Shown one piece after another: positions 7,671 through 16,501 of a DNA stretch of 32,085 nt (position 1 is the stretch's first letter; each line of letters begins with the position of its first letter). The position numbers were made by a program, and so were the translations under genes. The notes below the pieces were generated by a model. The model did not search any database, was not told the DNA's origin, and saw only the letters and a program-made list of their open reading frames with translations. Source of the DNA: a virus; the IMG/VR virus record IMGVR_UViG_3300032296_000623, positions 1 through 32,085 of that record; one strand, written 5' to 3'.

Positions 7671-9184
7671 TGGTCCAACCAATCAACTACGGCGTCGATA
7701 TTCCAGACCCAACGCAGGCATTCCTGCAAGCGTTCAAGACCGGCACGGCCGTCACTGAGGCGCGTTTGGCTCAGGAACAGGCCGCACGTCAGGCCGAGCA
7801 GCAAAGACAAATTCAAGAAGCATTTGCGCGGCTGCGCCAGCCAGGCGCGACGGTCCAGGACTACGCCAACCTGTCCATGTTGCTGCCCGAGACGCAGGCC
7901 AAGGCTGTGCGCGAGAGTTTCAACATGCTGACCACAGACCAGCAGCAATCTGCAAGGTCGCAGGCTGCACAGGTTTTCTCAGCGTTTCGCTCCGGCAAGC
8001 CTGAGATTGCCATCGGCCTGATCCAGCGGCAGATTGACGCCAAGCGCAACACTGGAGATGAGCCTGGCGCAAGGTTCCTTGAGACTTGGCGAGATGTTGC
8101 CAAGGAGAACCCCAACGCCACCGAGGATTACTTCGGCGGCATTTTGGCCGAAATGCCTGGCGGCAAGGATGTGCTTGAAGCAGCGCTGAAGGTTTCTGCC
8201 GAGCGCAGGACTGCAGCCGAGGCACCTGCCAAACTGCTGGAGGCACAGTCGAGGGCACGAGAGGCCGAGGCGAAAGCACGAGTGGCAGTGGAAACCGCCA
8301 CCGATGACATCGCCAGAGCAACGGCTCTGCGTGAATTTGAGCAGGCCAAAGCCAGGAAAGAAAGAGCCGATGCAGATGTGGCTGCTGCCACGGTGAAGTC
8401 GCGCATCGCCAAGGCCGCAGAAGAGGCCAAGCCAGACCCAGGCTTCGCAATCATTCCAGAGGCAGAGAGGGCGCAGCTTGGGCTTGCACCTGGCGTCTAC
8501 CAGCGCAACTTGAAGACGCAGAAGATTGAGCCTGTCAGCAAGGAGCTGGTGAAGATCGACCTCGGCCAGCAACGAGACACGCTGGCGCTGAAGGAGTTGG
8601 ACGTGCCCAGGGCGCAGGAGTTCTCTGCTTCTGCTGCTTCGGCTCGTTCACTGGCGCGCGATTCACGAGTCATCGCAGACTTGCTCAGAGGCAAGGGAGG
8701 GGGCGCAACTGTCAAGCTGACCAGCGACTTCGCAAGGACTCTTGGTTTCGAGACAGACACGGTCAAAGCCAACGACCTGGCCAACTCACTGGCGATCCGT
8801 GGCGCAACGCAACTGCGTGCCCCTGGGTCTGGCTCTACGTCTGACACCGAGTTCAGAGCATTTGTCTCGGCTTTCCCGTCTCTGGCCAACTCTGAAGGCG
8901 GCCGTGAGCTGATGGCCAAGTACGCTGAGGCCTTCGCTGTGCGCTCCGCAAAACTTGCCGATCATGCGCGCAAGTTGATCCGTGAGGACAGATACAGCGA
9001 GGAGGAAATTGCAAGATTCGACTCCAGTCTGGGTTCTATCCTTGGCGAGGACTTCTACTCAGGAGCACGGACCAGAGGAGCTGCTGGCGCACCTGTGACT
9101 ATCACATTGCCCAATGGACAAACTGCAACCTTCCCAAGTCAACAGGCGGCTGACGCCTTCAAAAGAGCAGCGGGGATTCGCTGA
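7670..9184 (+). CDS. Candidate ejection protein 2, helical
   Basis: This 504-residue protein is largely alpha-helical, with a strong coiled-coil stretch around residues 30-60 (EARLAQEQAARQAEQQRQIQ) and another at about 180-250 rich in Ala, Glu, Arg and Lys. The C-terminus (GAPVTITLPNGQTATFPSQQ) is a short beta element typical of phage protein ends. It has no catalytic motif that I can see. Size and position match P22 gp20 (471 residues) between the gp7- and gp16-type proteins. Start and stop are both joined to neighbours by TGATG overlaps, so the three ejection genes form one translational block. The role is inferred from synteny. Confidence 0.6.
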   Translation: MVQPINYGVDIPDPTQAFLQAFKTGTAVTEARLAQEQAARQAEQQRQIQEAFARLRQPGATVQDYANLSMLLPETQAKAVRESFNMLTTDQQQSARSQAAQVFSAFRSGKPEIAIGLIQRQIDAKRNTGDEPGARFLETWRDVAKENPNATEDYFGGILAEMPGGKDVLEAALKVSAERRTAAEAPAKLLEAQSRAREAEAKARVAVETATDDIARATALREFEQAKARKERADADVAAATVKSRIAKAAEEAKPDPGFAIIPEAERAQLGLAPGVYQRNLKTQKIEPVSKELVKIDLGQQRDTLALKELDVPRAQEFSASAASARSLARDSRVIADLLRGKGGGATVKLTSDFARTLGFETDTVKANDLANSLAIRGATQLRAPGSGSTSDTEFRAFVSAFPSLANSEGGRELMAKYAEAFAVRSAKLADHARKLIREDRYSEEEIARFDSSLGSILGEDFYSGARTRGAAGAPVTITLPNGQTATFPSQQAADAFKRAAGIR

Positions 9185-11940
9185 TGGCAACTGATTACGA
9201 AGCACTCGCACGGCAGTTCGGCGGCACGGTAGCAGGACCGGCTGCAGCGCCAGCTCCTGTGCCTGCACCCGCACCTGCGCCTGCTGCAGCACCGGCTGCT
9301 GCAGTTCGTCCTGCACCAGTTCCTGTGCCTGCACCGGCCCCGGCTGCGCGTCCTGCGCCAATGGTGGCTCCTGCTGCAGCGGCTGCGCCAGTGGTCGCAG
9401 CACCTGCAGTCGATCAGTCAGCTTTAGTGGCTCAGTTTGGCGGCCAAGTCGATCTGCCGAAGATGGGGTTCTTCGAGTCCATTGGCGAGATGGTCACAGG
9501 CACCAGGCGCGCAACGCCTGAGACCATGACGCTGCCAGAGTGGACCTCGATGCCGGAACTCAATCAGATGAGCATGGCGTCCTTCAAGTCGGCGCTGGGC
9601 ACGCTGCTGTCCAACCCACAGGAGACGGTGCAGATTCTGCAGGCCAACTTTCCTGGAATTCAGGTCCGACAGGATGCAAGAGGCAACTTCATCATCCGGT
9701 CCTCTGTGGATCAGCGTGAATATGCCATCCCGCCTGGCTTCAGTGCTGGCGACATTCCAAGGGCATTGGGCGGCCTGTTTGCCTTTACGCCAGCCGGCCG
9801 AGCAACCACCATTCCTGGCGCTGCGCTGAAGGCTGGTGCAACGCAGGTCGGAATTGAGACCACACAAGCGGCTACTGGCGGTGATGTCAGCGGCACAGAA
9901 GTTGCCTTGGCCACCGCCACCGGCCCTGCTGGGCAGATCATCCAGCGTGCAGCACCTCCGGTTGCTGCAGCCGTTCGCAGAGGCGTACAGCGAGCCACCG
10001 GCCGAGCTCCTGCGACCCCCCCGGCTCCTGCAGCACCTCGCGTCGAGCCGACTTTTGACATGGGGCCGCCTACTGGCGCACCAGAGGCGCAGCTCCGGGC
10101 GCTTGAGTTCGAGCTGGAGATGCTTTCCCAGCAACCGCTGAGGCAGGGTGAATCCAGAGGAATCCGAGAGGCCAGGCTTGCTGAGGTACAGCAGCAGATT
10201 GCCTCGCTCAGAAGCAGGCCGGCTGCAGCGGCTGCGCCAGCGGCCCCAGAAGCTCCTGCAGCGGCTCCGGCAGCCGCAGCCATACCAGAGGCACCACCTC
10301 CTGCTCCTGGCCCTGCTGGCGCGCCTATGGGCACGGCAATGGCCCCCGAAGTGCCTCCCGCAGCAGCAGCGGCAGAAGGCGCAGATGTTGGTGAGGTTTT
10401 GAACCTGGCACGCAAGGCGGCAGGGTTTGGACCTGGATCATCCGCGGCCAAGGCCAAGCTGGTCGATCTGGCGCAGGTCAACCCGGATGCTCGCGCTGCG
10501 GCCGAGCGTCTTGGCATGGACTTGCCATTCGATGTGTTCAGCGACAACCCGCAGGTGCGCAGTGCTGTTGGATTGACTCGCGCACTGGTTGCAGGCGAGG
10601 CTGAGGCTGCATGGGAAAACACGGTGCGCCAGGCCATTCAGCGTGCTGATGACATCTCGCAGCAGTTCGACGCTGCATTCGTCGCTGGCCGGCCTGCGCC
10701 TGGTGCTACATCGCAGAAGATCGTGGACACGCTGCAGCAGACGCGACAGACGCTGAAGTCTGACGCCAAGGCGATCTACGACCGGATCGACGAGATGGTT
10801 CCGAAGAACTCTCCAGTCGACCTGAACAACCTGAGAGCCTACCTCGACGATCTGCGCGCAAATCTTGGCGAAGCAGGCCGCATGACGCCACAGGAAACCA
10901 ACCTGGCCAAGATGCTGGAGAAGGGCGAACTGACTTATCTTGGACTTCTGCGCGAGAAAAACCTGATCGGCCAGGCTCTTGAGGGCGGCAAGTCACCCTA
11001 CGAGAACATGGCCAAGGGCGACCTGAAGCGCCTGTATGGCGCGCTGGCGCAGGATCAACTGGACAACGTGGCGACATTGGCAGGCGAAGAGGCCCGGCGT
11101 GAGCTGCGCGCGGCCAACCTGCTGACCGCCAAGCAGAAGGCACTGGAGAAGCGCATCATCGGCGCGTTCGGCCAGGAAATCGACGGCAGCGTGGCCCAGC
11201 GCATGCAGACAGCCATCACCACGGCAGCCAAGGGCGATGCCGCAGCCTTCAACAGACTGATGAAGGTGGTGCCAGAAGAGTTGCAGAAAGAGACGCTGGC
11301 CACTGCGCTGGCGTCTGTGACGGCAGGCAAGGCGGCAGGTCGAGCAGCGGCCGGCGCTGTCGAGACCGTGTTCAGCCCTGCTGAGTACACCAAAATCTAC
11401 CGCGGCCTGCGCGCCAACCCGCCTGTCTATGCTCAGATGGTCAAGATCATGGGTCCAGAGTGGGACCGTGCATCGCGTGACCTGTACGAGATTTCCAGGC
11501 GCATCGCTGATGCACAGGCTCGGATTCCAACCACCGGCAAAGCGAACCAGATTCTTGGCGAGGCAGCAGTCGAAGGCCTGATGGGCAAGATCATGTCCAG
11601 CAGCCTGGCACAACGAGCTGTCACTGGCACTGTGGGCACCATCCCTGGTGGCGGCTTGATTGCGCCTGACATCGTGCAGTGGATGTCGGCTGCCAAGGGA
11701 GCTGGCGTGCAGAAGGCGTCCAAGCTTTTTGCATCGCCAGAGTTCCAGGAGCTGGCTGTGCAGGCTGCCACCAAGGGCGGCCAGCCAAGCCAGGCTTCGA
11801 TCCGACGCACAGCCATGAGCAAGGCCTTCGGGGATTTCGCAAAAGAGGCCAACCTGCCACAATCTTTGGACGCGCGCATCCAGTTTTTGCAGAGCGCAAT
11901 CCAAACCGGACGCCAATTTGACCAGGAGAACCAACAATGA
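9184..11940 (+). CDS. Candidate large ejection protein 3 with Pro/Ala linkers
   Basis: This 918-residue protein is the third and largest of the block and sits in the P22 gp16 position. Residues 18-76 are almost only Pro, Ala and Val, and a second Pro/Ala linker runs from about 343 to 400. The first linker is flanked by two copies of a short motif (YEALARQFGGTV at 5-16 and QSALVAQFGGQV at 78-89). Residues about 95-270 form a globular part that includes the hydrophobic FAFTPAGRATTIPGAALKAG. The rest is long helical sequence. No lytic transglycosylase motif is obvious, so peptidoglycan-degrading activity cannot be claimed. Flexible linkers fit a protein that must unfold and pass the portal. The stop overlaps the tailspike start (ATGA). 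Confidence 0.6.
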   Translation: MATDYEALARQFGGTVAGPAAAPAPVPAPAPAPAAAPAAAVRPAPVPVPAPAPAARPAPMVAPAAAAAPVVAAPAVDQSALVAQFGGQVDLPKMGFFESIGEMVTGTRRATPETMTLPEWTSMPELNQMSMASFKSALGTLLSNPQETVQILQANFPGIQVRQDARGNFIIRSSVDQREYAIPPGFSAGDIPRALGGLFAFTPAGRATTIPGAALKAGATQVGIETTQAATGGDVSGTEVALATATGPAGQIIQRAAPPVAAAVRRGVQRATGRAPATPPAPAAPRVEPTFDMGPPTGAPEAQLRALEFELEMLSQQPLRQGESRGIREARLAEVQQQIASLRSRPAAAAAPAAPEAPAAAPAAAAIPEAPPPAPGPAGAPMGTAMAPEVPPAAAAAEGADVGEVLNLARKAAGFGPGSSAAKAKLVDLAQVNPDARAAAERLGMDLPFDVFSDNPQVRSAVGLTRALVAGEAEAAWENTVRQAIQRADDISQQFDAAFVAGRPAPGATSQKIVDTLQQTRQTLKSDAKAIYDRIDEMVPKNSPVDLNNLRAYLDDLRANLGEAGRMTPQETNLAKMLEKGELTYLGLLREKNLIGQALEGGKSPYENMAKGDLKRLYGALAQDQLDNVATLAGEEARRELRAANLLTAKQKALEKRIIGAFGQEIDGSVAQRMQTAITTAAKGDAAAFNRLMKVVPEELQKETLATALASVTAGKAAGRAAAGAVETVFSPAEYTKIYRGLRANPPVYAQMVKIMGPEWDRASRDLYEISRRIADAQARIPTTGKANQILGEAAVEGLMGKIMSSSLAQRAVTGTVGTIPGGGLIAPDIVQWMSAAKGAGVQKASKLFASPEFQELAVQAATKGGQPSQASIRRTAMSKAFGDFAKEANLPQSLDARIQFLQSAIQTGRQFDQENQQ

Positions 11941-14012
11941 GCGCTCTTTCCATTCAACCCACCTATCCGATCTTCACGGACATCGATGGCCAGCCCCTTG
12001 AGGATGGCTACGTCTGGATCGGCCAGGCAAACCTCGACCCGCAGGGCAATCCGATCCAGGTTTACTGGGACGCAGCGCTGACGATTCTGGCTGCACAGCC
12101 GATTCGCACGCTGGCAGGATACCCTGCAAACAGCGGCACGCCTGCGCGCCTGTACGTCAACAGCGACTACAGCATCCGCGTGATGAACAAAAACGGCAGC
12201 ACTGTCTACAGCGCTCCAGAGGCCACAGAGCGCTACAGCGATGTGGTTATTGGTGGCGTCAACGCTCAAGATGTGATCTACGACCCACCCTATCCGAGCG
12301 CTGTTCAAACCAATGCAGAAGCAAAGATGGGGCAGATCGTCAGCGTCATGGACTTTGGCGCAGTTGGTGATGGCGTGACCGATGACACTGCGGCCATTCA
12401 AGCGGCCATGAACTCGATACCGCAGATCATGGACAGCTTCTCTGTGGTCGTGAATGGTGTCAATAGGACATTCAATGTTGGTTGCAATGGAACCATCTAC
12501 TTTCCGCGAGGCAACTACCGAGTTTCTGGTCCAATAACCACGGGCGCTTACCTGCGCATTATTGGCGACCACGCAACCATTCGCAGCACCAACAATGCTG
12601 CCAACATCTTCAATGTGTACGGCTTTGAGACGCACATCGAAGGCATTTCGTTCGCAGGTGGCGCAACTGCTATCAATTACACGCAGGGGAACACCAACAC
12701 CTCAATCAATAGCGTGAGCAACTGCGTGTTCAACGCGCACAACGACTATGCGATCAAGTCCATCGGCACATACTCGACCAAGTTGAACATCAGCGACTGC
12801 AAGTTCATCGTGTTCGCTGGGGCAGTGTTCAACGAGTGCGACGAATGCACACTTGAGACATCTTGGATTGATGCTCTTGCTCCGAACGTGGTGTCCATCA
12901 AGAACCACAGCAACATGACCTGTCGTGACTTGCTGTTGGTGCCTGACACCAATGGCACCGGACCGCAAGCACTGACAACCTATTGGGTTCAGAACGGCAA
13001 CGCTGCGACCTTTGAGGGCGGCTACACCTACATGCTGCGGTGTCGTTTTGGCGGCGAGTCTGGCGGCATTGCATCTGCGATCAACTACGCGACTCCGGCA
13101 AGCCCAGGCGAAATCATGCGTGGTCTGATCTTTGAAGGCTGCGGCATGTGGGGTGGCAACTCCATCATCCGGCTGGCAAAGGTGCCTGACTTCGTGATCG
13201 CGCGTGGCACTGATCTCTCCAATGGAGGCGATCCAAGACTGATCGTTGACGAAAACCTCGCAACCCTTGCTGCGTCCCCGTACATCGATTTGGATTTTGT
13301 TGCTACGCACGGAGCAAACTCTGCAATCGCGCGCCCCATTGCGACGACATACGGAATATCTGAACAAAACATACTGCCAACAAACTCTTACTTTGATGCG
13401 TCAGCAAGTGCTGGCAATGTTGGTGTTGGGGGAGCAGTTGGACTCACTGCAGAGTTGCCTATTTTCGGATTCTTAGAGCAGGTGACGTTTGGTGGAGACA
13501 ACGGATCACAGTTGTACATCACCAAAGCATTTTCTGGTCTGAGCACATCTGTTGGTTGGTACACGATATCTCTTGTCATCAAAGCGACCAAGGATGTCAT
13601 GTTGCAAATGGGTGTGAATGGCCTTGGAGCGAACAAGGCAACACACATTCCTGGCGATGGGCAGTTCCACCATGTCTCGTGGCAATTCTTTAATCCTGGT
13701 GCAATCAGCGGCGTGTTCTTTGCGCTTTACAACGTGCGCACCGATGGTGTGGTGGTCACTTGGGGTGACCCGAAGTTGGTTTCTGGCTATGTGGCGATCC
13801 CGGCACCTGGCTATCACGGCGCTGGCATCAACTCCGAGATCACCAACATTGGTGGCACGCTGTACTCGTCTGTGATTCCAAGCACTGGCTCTTGGTACAA
13901 AGGCGCAATCGTGTTCAACTCAAATCCAAGTGCCGGTGGAAACATTGGCTGGGTTTGCGTGTCGGCTGGCGCACCTGGAACCTGGAAAACCTTTGGCGCG
14001 ATTGCACCTTAA
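11937..14012 (+). CDS. Tailspike with P22-type head-binding domain and beta-helix
   Basis: This 691-residue protein is the receptor-binding tailspike. Residues 5-100 match the P22 tailspike head-binding domain: PTYPIFTDIDGQPLEDGYVW, then IGQANLDPQGNPIQVYWD, and SIRVMNKNGSTVYSAPEA (P22: [43 protein letters not shown]). A linker leads to VSVMDFGAVGDGVTDDTAAI (about 136-155), the entry of a pectate-lyase-3-type right-handed beta-helix covering about 140-440. Residues about 460-640 look like a jelly-roll carbohydrate-binding domain, and the end (GWVCVSAGAPGTWKTFG) is a C-terminal cap motif common in phage tail proteins. Endoglycosidase activity on surface polysaccharide is likely but catalytic residues cannot be named. 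Confidence 0.9.
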   Translation: MSALSIQPTYPIFTDIDGQPLEDGYVWIGQANLDPQGNPIQVYWDAALTILAAQPIRTLAGYPANSGTPARLYVNSDYSIRVMNKNGSTVYSAPEATERYSDVVIGGVNAQDVIYDPPYPSAVQTNAEAKMGQIVSVMDFGAVGDGVTDDTAAIQAAMNSIPQIMDSFSVVVNGVNRTFNVGCNGTIYFPRGNYRVSGPITTGAYLRIIGDHATIRSTNNAANIFNVYGFETHIEGISFAGGATAINYTQGNTNTSINSVSNCVFNAHNDYAIKSIGTYSTKLNISDCKFIVFAGAVFNECDECTLETSWIDALAPNVVSIKNHSNMTCRDLLLVPDTNGTGPQALTTYWVQNGNAATFEGGYTYMLRCRFGGESGGIASAINYATPASPGEIMRGLIFEGCGMWGGNSIIRLAKVPDFVIARGTDLSNGGDPRLIVDENLATLAASPYIDLDFVATHGANSAIARPIATTYGISEQNILPTNSYFDASASAGNVGVGGAVGLTAELPIFGFLEQVTFGGDNGSQLYITKAFSGLSTSVGWYTISLVIKATKDVMLQMGVNGLGANKATHIPGDGQFHHVSWQFFNPGAISGVFFALYNVRTDGVVVTWGDPKLVSGYVAIPAPGYHGAGINSEITNIGGTLYSSVIPSTGSWYKGAIVFNSNPSAGGNIGWVCVSAGAPGTWKTFGAIAP

Positions 14013-14038
14013 CCATCAACTCACAAGGAGATTTGAAA

Positions 14039-14296
14039 ATGGCTCTCAAGAAAACAGTCACCACCTCGCATGGTTTTGAGGCAGTCGATGCCTACCATCG
14101 TGCAGAGCAGCCGACCATCGGCGCAACCAAGTCAAGCATGACGTTCCTGCTGCGCAGCTATCGCAACAAGGACGCACAATGCTTTGATGAAAAGCCAGTT
14201 GGCTGCTCGTATGATCTGAATGGTTTGAATCCGCTGGCTCAGGCTTACGCGCACCTCAAAACCCTGCCTGAGTTTGCAGGCGCACAGGACTGCTGA
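14039..14296 (+). CDS. Hypothetical small protein between tail genes
   Basis: This 85-residue protein starts MALKKTVTTSHGFEAVDAYH and contains a beta-like segment (SSMTFLLRSYRNKDAQCF) and a helical end (GLNPLAQAYAHLKTLPEFAG). Small proteins with this N-terminus are frequent beside tail fibre genes, and may be fibre-attached or chaperone-like; no function is known. The start is fixed by AAGGAG at 14025-14030, 8 bases before the ATG. An upstream in-frame extension lies inside the tailspike gene and is not credible. Confidence 0.7.
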   Translation: MALKKTVTTSHGFEAVDAYHRAEQPTIGATKSSMTFLLRSYRNKDAQCFDEKPVGCSYDLNGLNPLAQAYAHLKTLPEFAGAQDC

Positions 14297-14298
14297 TC

Positions 14299-15186
14299 AT
14301 GCTCAAGACAGTCTCCGCAATTTCCAACGCCATCGGCGCGTTGAACTACAAGGGCACTTGGAATGCCAGCACAAACACGCCAACCCTGGCGTCTGGTGCT
14401 GGCACTAAGGGCGACTATTACCAAGTCAGCGTGGCTGGCTCAACAACGCTGGACGGCATCTCTAACTGGGGTGTTGGTGACGTTGTTGCATTCAACGGCA
14501 CGACCTGGCAACGCATTGAGGGAGGCGCAGACCTCAATGGCGTCAACTTGTCAGTCTCTGGTACCAGCACGCTGTCAGGCCTGACTGCATCGACGGCCTT
14601 GGCACTTGATGCCAGCAAGAACGTGGTCAGCGTCACAAACACTGGCAGCGGCAACAATGTGCTGGCAACCAGGCCAACTTTCGCATCAACCATTGGTGTT
14701 GGCGGTGCTACCGCATCCGCTTCTGGCGCTGGCGTTTCGTTCCCAGCGACCATTTCTGCATCGTCTGACGCGAACACGCTTGATGACTACGAAGAGGGCA
14801 CCTGGACTCCTGTTCTGACGTTTGCAACACCAGGAACTTCCAGCTTCACCTACATCCGCCAATTGGCAACGTATGTGAAGGTCGGCCAGTTAGTTAATGT
14901 TCATTTCGTGATCCAGCTTGGTGGATTTTCAAAGGGAACTGCATCTGGTGATTTGCAGTTGACTGGACTGCCGTTCCAGATCAGCAACGTCAATGACTAC
15001 GCTTTCACAGGGACTGCTGGTTTCTACGACACACCGATGGCTGCAGGTTCTCCGGTCATATTGGGGCCACAAGGACTCACGATTTTGTTGTGGAGATTCT
15101 CCAGCAATAACGCGGCATGGGCTGCCATTCCTGACCCCGATGCAGATTCCCAATACATTGGGACCATCACCTACCGATCCACCTAA
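14299..15186 (+). CDS. Second receptor-binding / tail fibre-like protein
   Basis: This 295-residue protein is modular. Residues about 15-75 hold a motif common in phage fibres (ALNYKGTWNASTNTPTLASG, then GDYYQVSVAGSTTLDGISNW and VGDVVAFNGTTWQRIEGG). Residues 80-160 are a Ser/Thr/Ala-rich repeat-like stem. The C-terminal domain from about 160 begins DDYEEGTWTPVLTF and continues with YVKVGQLVNVHFVIQLGGFS and LQLTGLPF, a beta domain found at the tips of many phage tail proteins. It follows the tailspike and could form a second fibre or decorate it. Whether it is in the virion is not known. Confidence 0.7.
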   Translation: MLKTVSAISNAIGALNYKGTWNASTNTPTLASGAGTKGDYYQVSVAGSTTLDGISNWGVGDVVAFNGTTWQRIEGGADLNGVNLSVSGTSTLSGLTASTALALDASKNVVSVTNTGSGNNVLATRPTFASTIGVGGATASASGAGVSFPATISASSDANTLDDYEEGTWTPVLTFATPGTSSFTYIRQLATYVKVGQLVNVHFVIQLGGFSKGTASGDLQLTGLPFQISNVNDYAFTGTAGFYDTPMAAGSPVILGPQGLTILLWRFSSNNAAWAAIPDPDADSQYIGTITYRST

Positions 15187-15198
15187 GAGGAAAACATC

Positions 15199-15447
15199 AT
15201 GTCACTGGAAAAACAATCGGTCATTGACCAAATCACTGTTTCTGAAAATGGCACCGTGTTCTATCGCACGGCAACTCGCATCGTTGAAGACGGAAACGTC
15301 ATCAGCAGCGCTTATCATCGAGACACAATCACGCCTGGCGCATCTCTTGCCGGTATTCCAGCCAACGTAGCAGCCATCTGCAATGTTGCGTGGACACCCG
15401 AAGTGATCGAGGCATACAAGGCAGCCGTCGCTGCACAAGGAGTCTGA
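15199..15447 (+). CDS. Small tail-fibre-associated hypothetical protein
   Basis: This 82-residue protein (MSLEKQSVIDQITVSENGTV...) has a beta-hairpin-like half (YRTATRIVEDGNVISSAYHR) and a helical end (TPEVIEAYKAAVAAQGV). Similar short proteins follow tail fibre genes in many phages and are often called tail fibre-associated; no mechanism is known. AGAGGAAA at 15185-15192 lies about 6 bases upstream of the ATG and supports the start. It is 1 base from the next gene. Confidence 0.7.
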   Translation: MSLEKQSVIDQITVSENGTVFYRTATRIVEDGNVISSAYHRDTITPGASLAGIPANVAAICNVAWTPEVIEAYKAAVAAQGV

Positions 15448-15448
15448 C

Positions 15449-15802
15449 ATGGCAACCAACAGTCAAATTGCATTCAATCCGCAAGGCGAGACCGTAGTCA
15501 TCGCGGCTGCTGTCGCACCTCCGCTTGGCGTGCAAGTGCCGGTCTACGAAAAGTTTTCGTCCTATGTGGCCGGCCAGATGCGTATCGTCAACGCCAGCAA
15601 CAACACGGTGCATCTCGGCTTCGGCCCCACCGCTGCCATTGCCCAGGCCAACGCTGTGGCGGCTGCGGCTGGCAACCCGGCTCCCAGCATCCCGCTGGTA
15701 GCTGGCGCTGTTGAAATCTTGCGCTTTTCTGCTGGGCTCTTTTTCTCTGGTGCGGCTGCTGGTGCCTCGACGGTCTACATGACCCCTGGCGAAGGCTTGT
15801 GA
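15449..15802 (+). CDS. Conserved hypothetical protein, beta-rich, possibly virion
   Basis: This 117-residue protein is Ala/Val-rich and probably beta-structured (SQIAFNPQGETVVIAAAVAP, QMRIVNASNNTVHLGFGPTA, GAVEILRFSAGLFFSGAAAG). I know similar short proteins from the region between tail fibres and lysis genes in phages of Proteobacteria; their function is unknown. AAGGAGT lies 5 bases before the ATG. The last base is shared with the next ATG (TGATG). Confidence 0.65.
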   Translation: MATNSQIAFNPQGETVVIAAAVAPPLGVQVPVYEKFSSYVAGQMRIVNASNNTVHLGFGPTAAIAQANAVAAAAGNPAPSIPLVAGAVEILRFSAGLFFSGAAAGASTVYMTPGEGL

Positions 15803-16035
15803 TGGAGTCGGACACGATGCTGCAGGAACAACAAGAAGGTATTGACCTGGTCAAGTACGGCGTGCTCTGGCAGAAGGTCCAGGAGATGGACAAGAAAGTC
15901 GATAAGCTAGAGCGCAACATTGAGGAGTTGCTGGCCCTGGCCAACAAGGGCAAGGGCGGCCTGTGGTTCGGCATGAGCATTGTGTCTGGCATTTCGGTCA
16001 TCGTCGGGTACATCATCAGCCTCTGGAAGCACTGA
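15802..16035 (+). CDS. XhlA-like membrane protein of the lysis cassette
   Basis: This 77-residue protein has an N-terminal amphipathic coiled coil (residues about 20-45, VLWQKVQEMDKKVDKLERNI) and one C-terminal membrane segment at about 53-74 (GLWFGMSIVSGISVIVGYII). This layout matches the haemolysin XhlA-type proteins that sit beside holins and endolysins. The probable job is to assist membrane lesion formation or anchor lysis proteins. ATG at 15802 is preferred to the GTG at 15799 because GAAGG at 15791-15795 is 6 bases upstream. The endolysin gene follows after 2 bases. Confidence 0.7.
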   Translation: MESDTMLQEQQEGIDLVKYGVLWQKVQEMDKKVDKLERNIEELLALANKGKGGLWFGMSIVSGISVIVGYIISLWKH

Positions 16036-16037
16036 CC

Positions 16038-16490
16038 ATGTACAAGCTCGGCGCGCGCTCGCTGGCACGCCTAGAAGGCGTCAATCCTGATCTGGTGCGT
16101 GTTGTCAAGCGTGCCATTGAGCTGACCAAGGTTGATTTTGCAGTTACCGAAGGGCTGCGCACGCCAGAGCGCCAGCGAGAGCTGTTTGCCAAGGGTGCCA
16201 GCCAAGTCAAGGAGGGCGGCACCCATGTGGCAGGCCGGGCCGTCGATTTGGTGGCTTTCCTCGGCGGGCGAATCTCGTGGGAGCTGAACCTCTACGATGA
16301 CATTGCCGACGCCATGAAAGCTGCTGCATTGGAGGTCAATGTAGGACTGCGCTGGGGTGCAGCGTGGAACGTGCCTGACATCCGGCACTGGAGCGGCACC
16401 ATGGAATCAGCAATGATGTACTACATCGACGCCCGGCGTAGTATGGGCAAGCGACCCTTCATCGACGGGCCGCATTTTGAACTCACCTGA
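16038..16490 (+). CDS. Endolysin, M15 L-alanyl-D-glutamate peptidase
   Basis: This 150-residue enzyme cleaves the L-Ala-D-Glu bond of peptidoglycan peptides to lyse the cell. It shows the zinc ligands of the M15C/VanY-like family, to which the T5 endolysin belongs: H63 and D70 in GGTHVAGRAVDL, and H146 in DGPHFEL, with D143 in the DxxH position. VTEGLRTPERQRELFAKGAS (about 37-54) is the typical segment before the first histidine. It has no signal peptide or membrane anchor, so export depends on a holin. The start at 16038 is chosen because it begins the conserved domain and avoids a long overlap with the XhlA-like gene. Confidence 0.92.
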   Translation: MYKLGARSLARLEGVNPDLVRVVKRAIELTKVDFAVTEGLRTPERQRELFAKGASQVKEGGTHVAGRAVDLVAFLGGRISWELNLYDDIADAMKAAALEVNVGLRWGAAWNVPDIRHWSGTMESAMMYYIDARRSMGKRPFIDGPHFELT

Positions 16491-16501
16491 AGGAGTCACT
16501 C

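Noticed and set aside
9711-10637. 308-codon Ala/Gly-rich minus-strand frame
   Set aside because: Mirror of the Pro/Ala linker sequence of the large ejection protein.
11433-12635. 400-codon minus-strand frame across the ejection protein and tailspike genes
   Set aside because: It runs antisense through two well-supported genes and shows no protein-like features.
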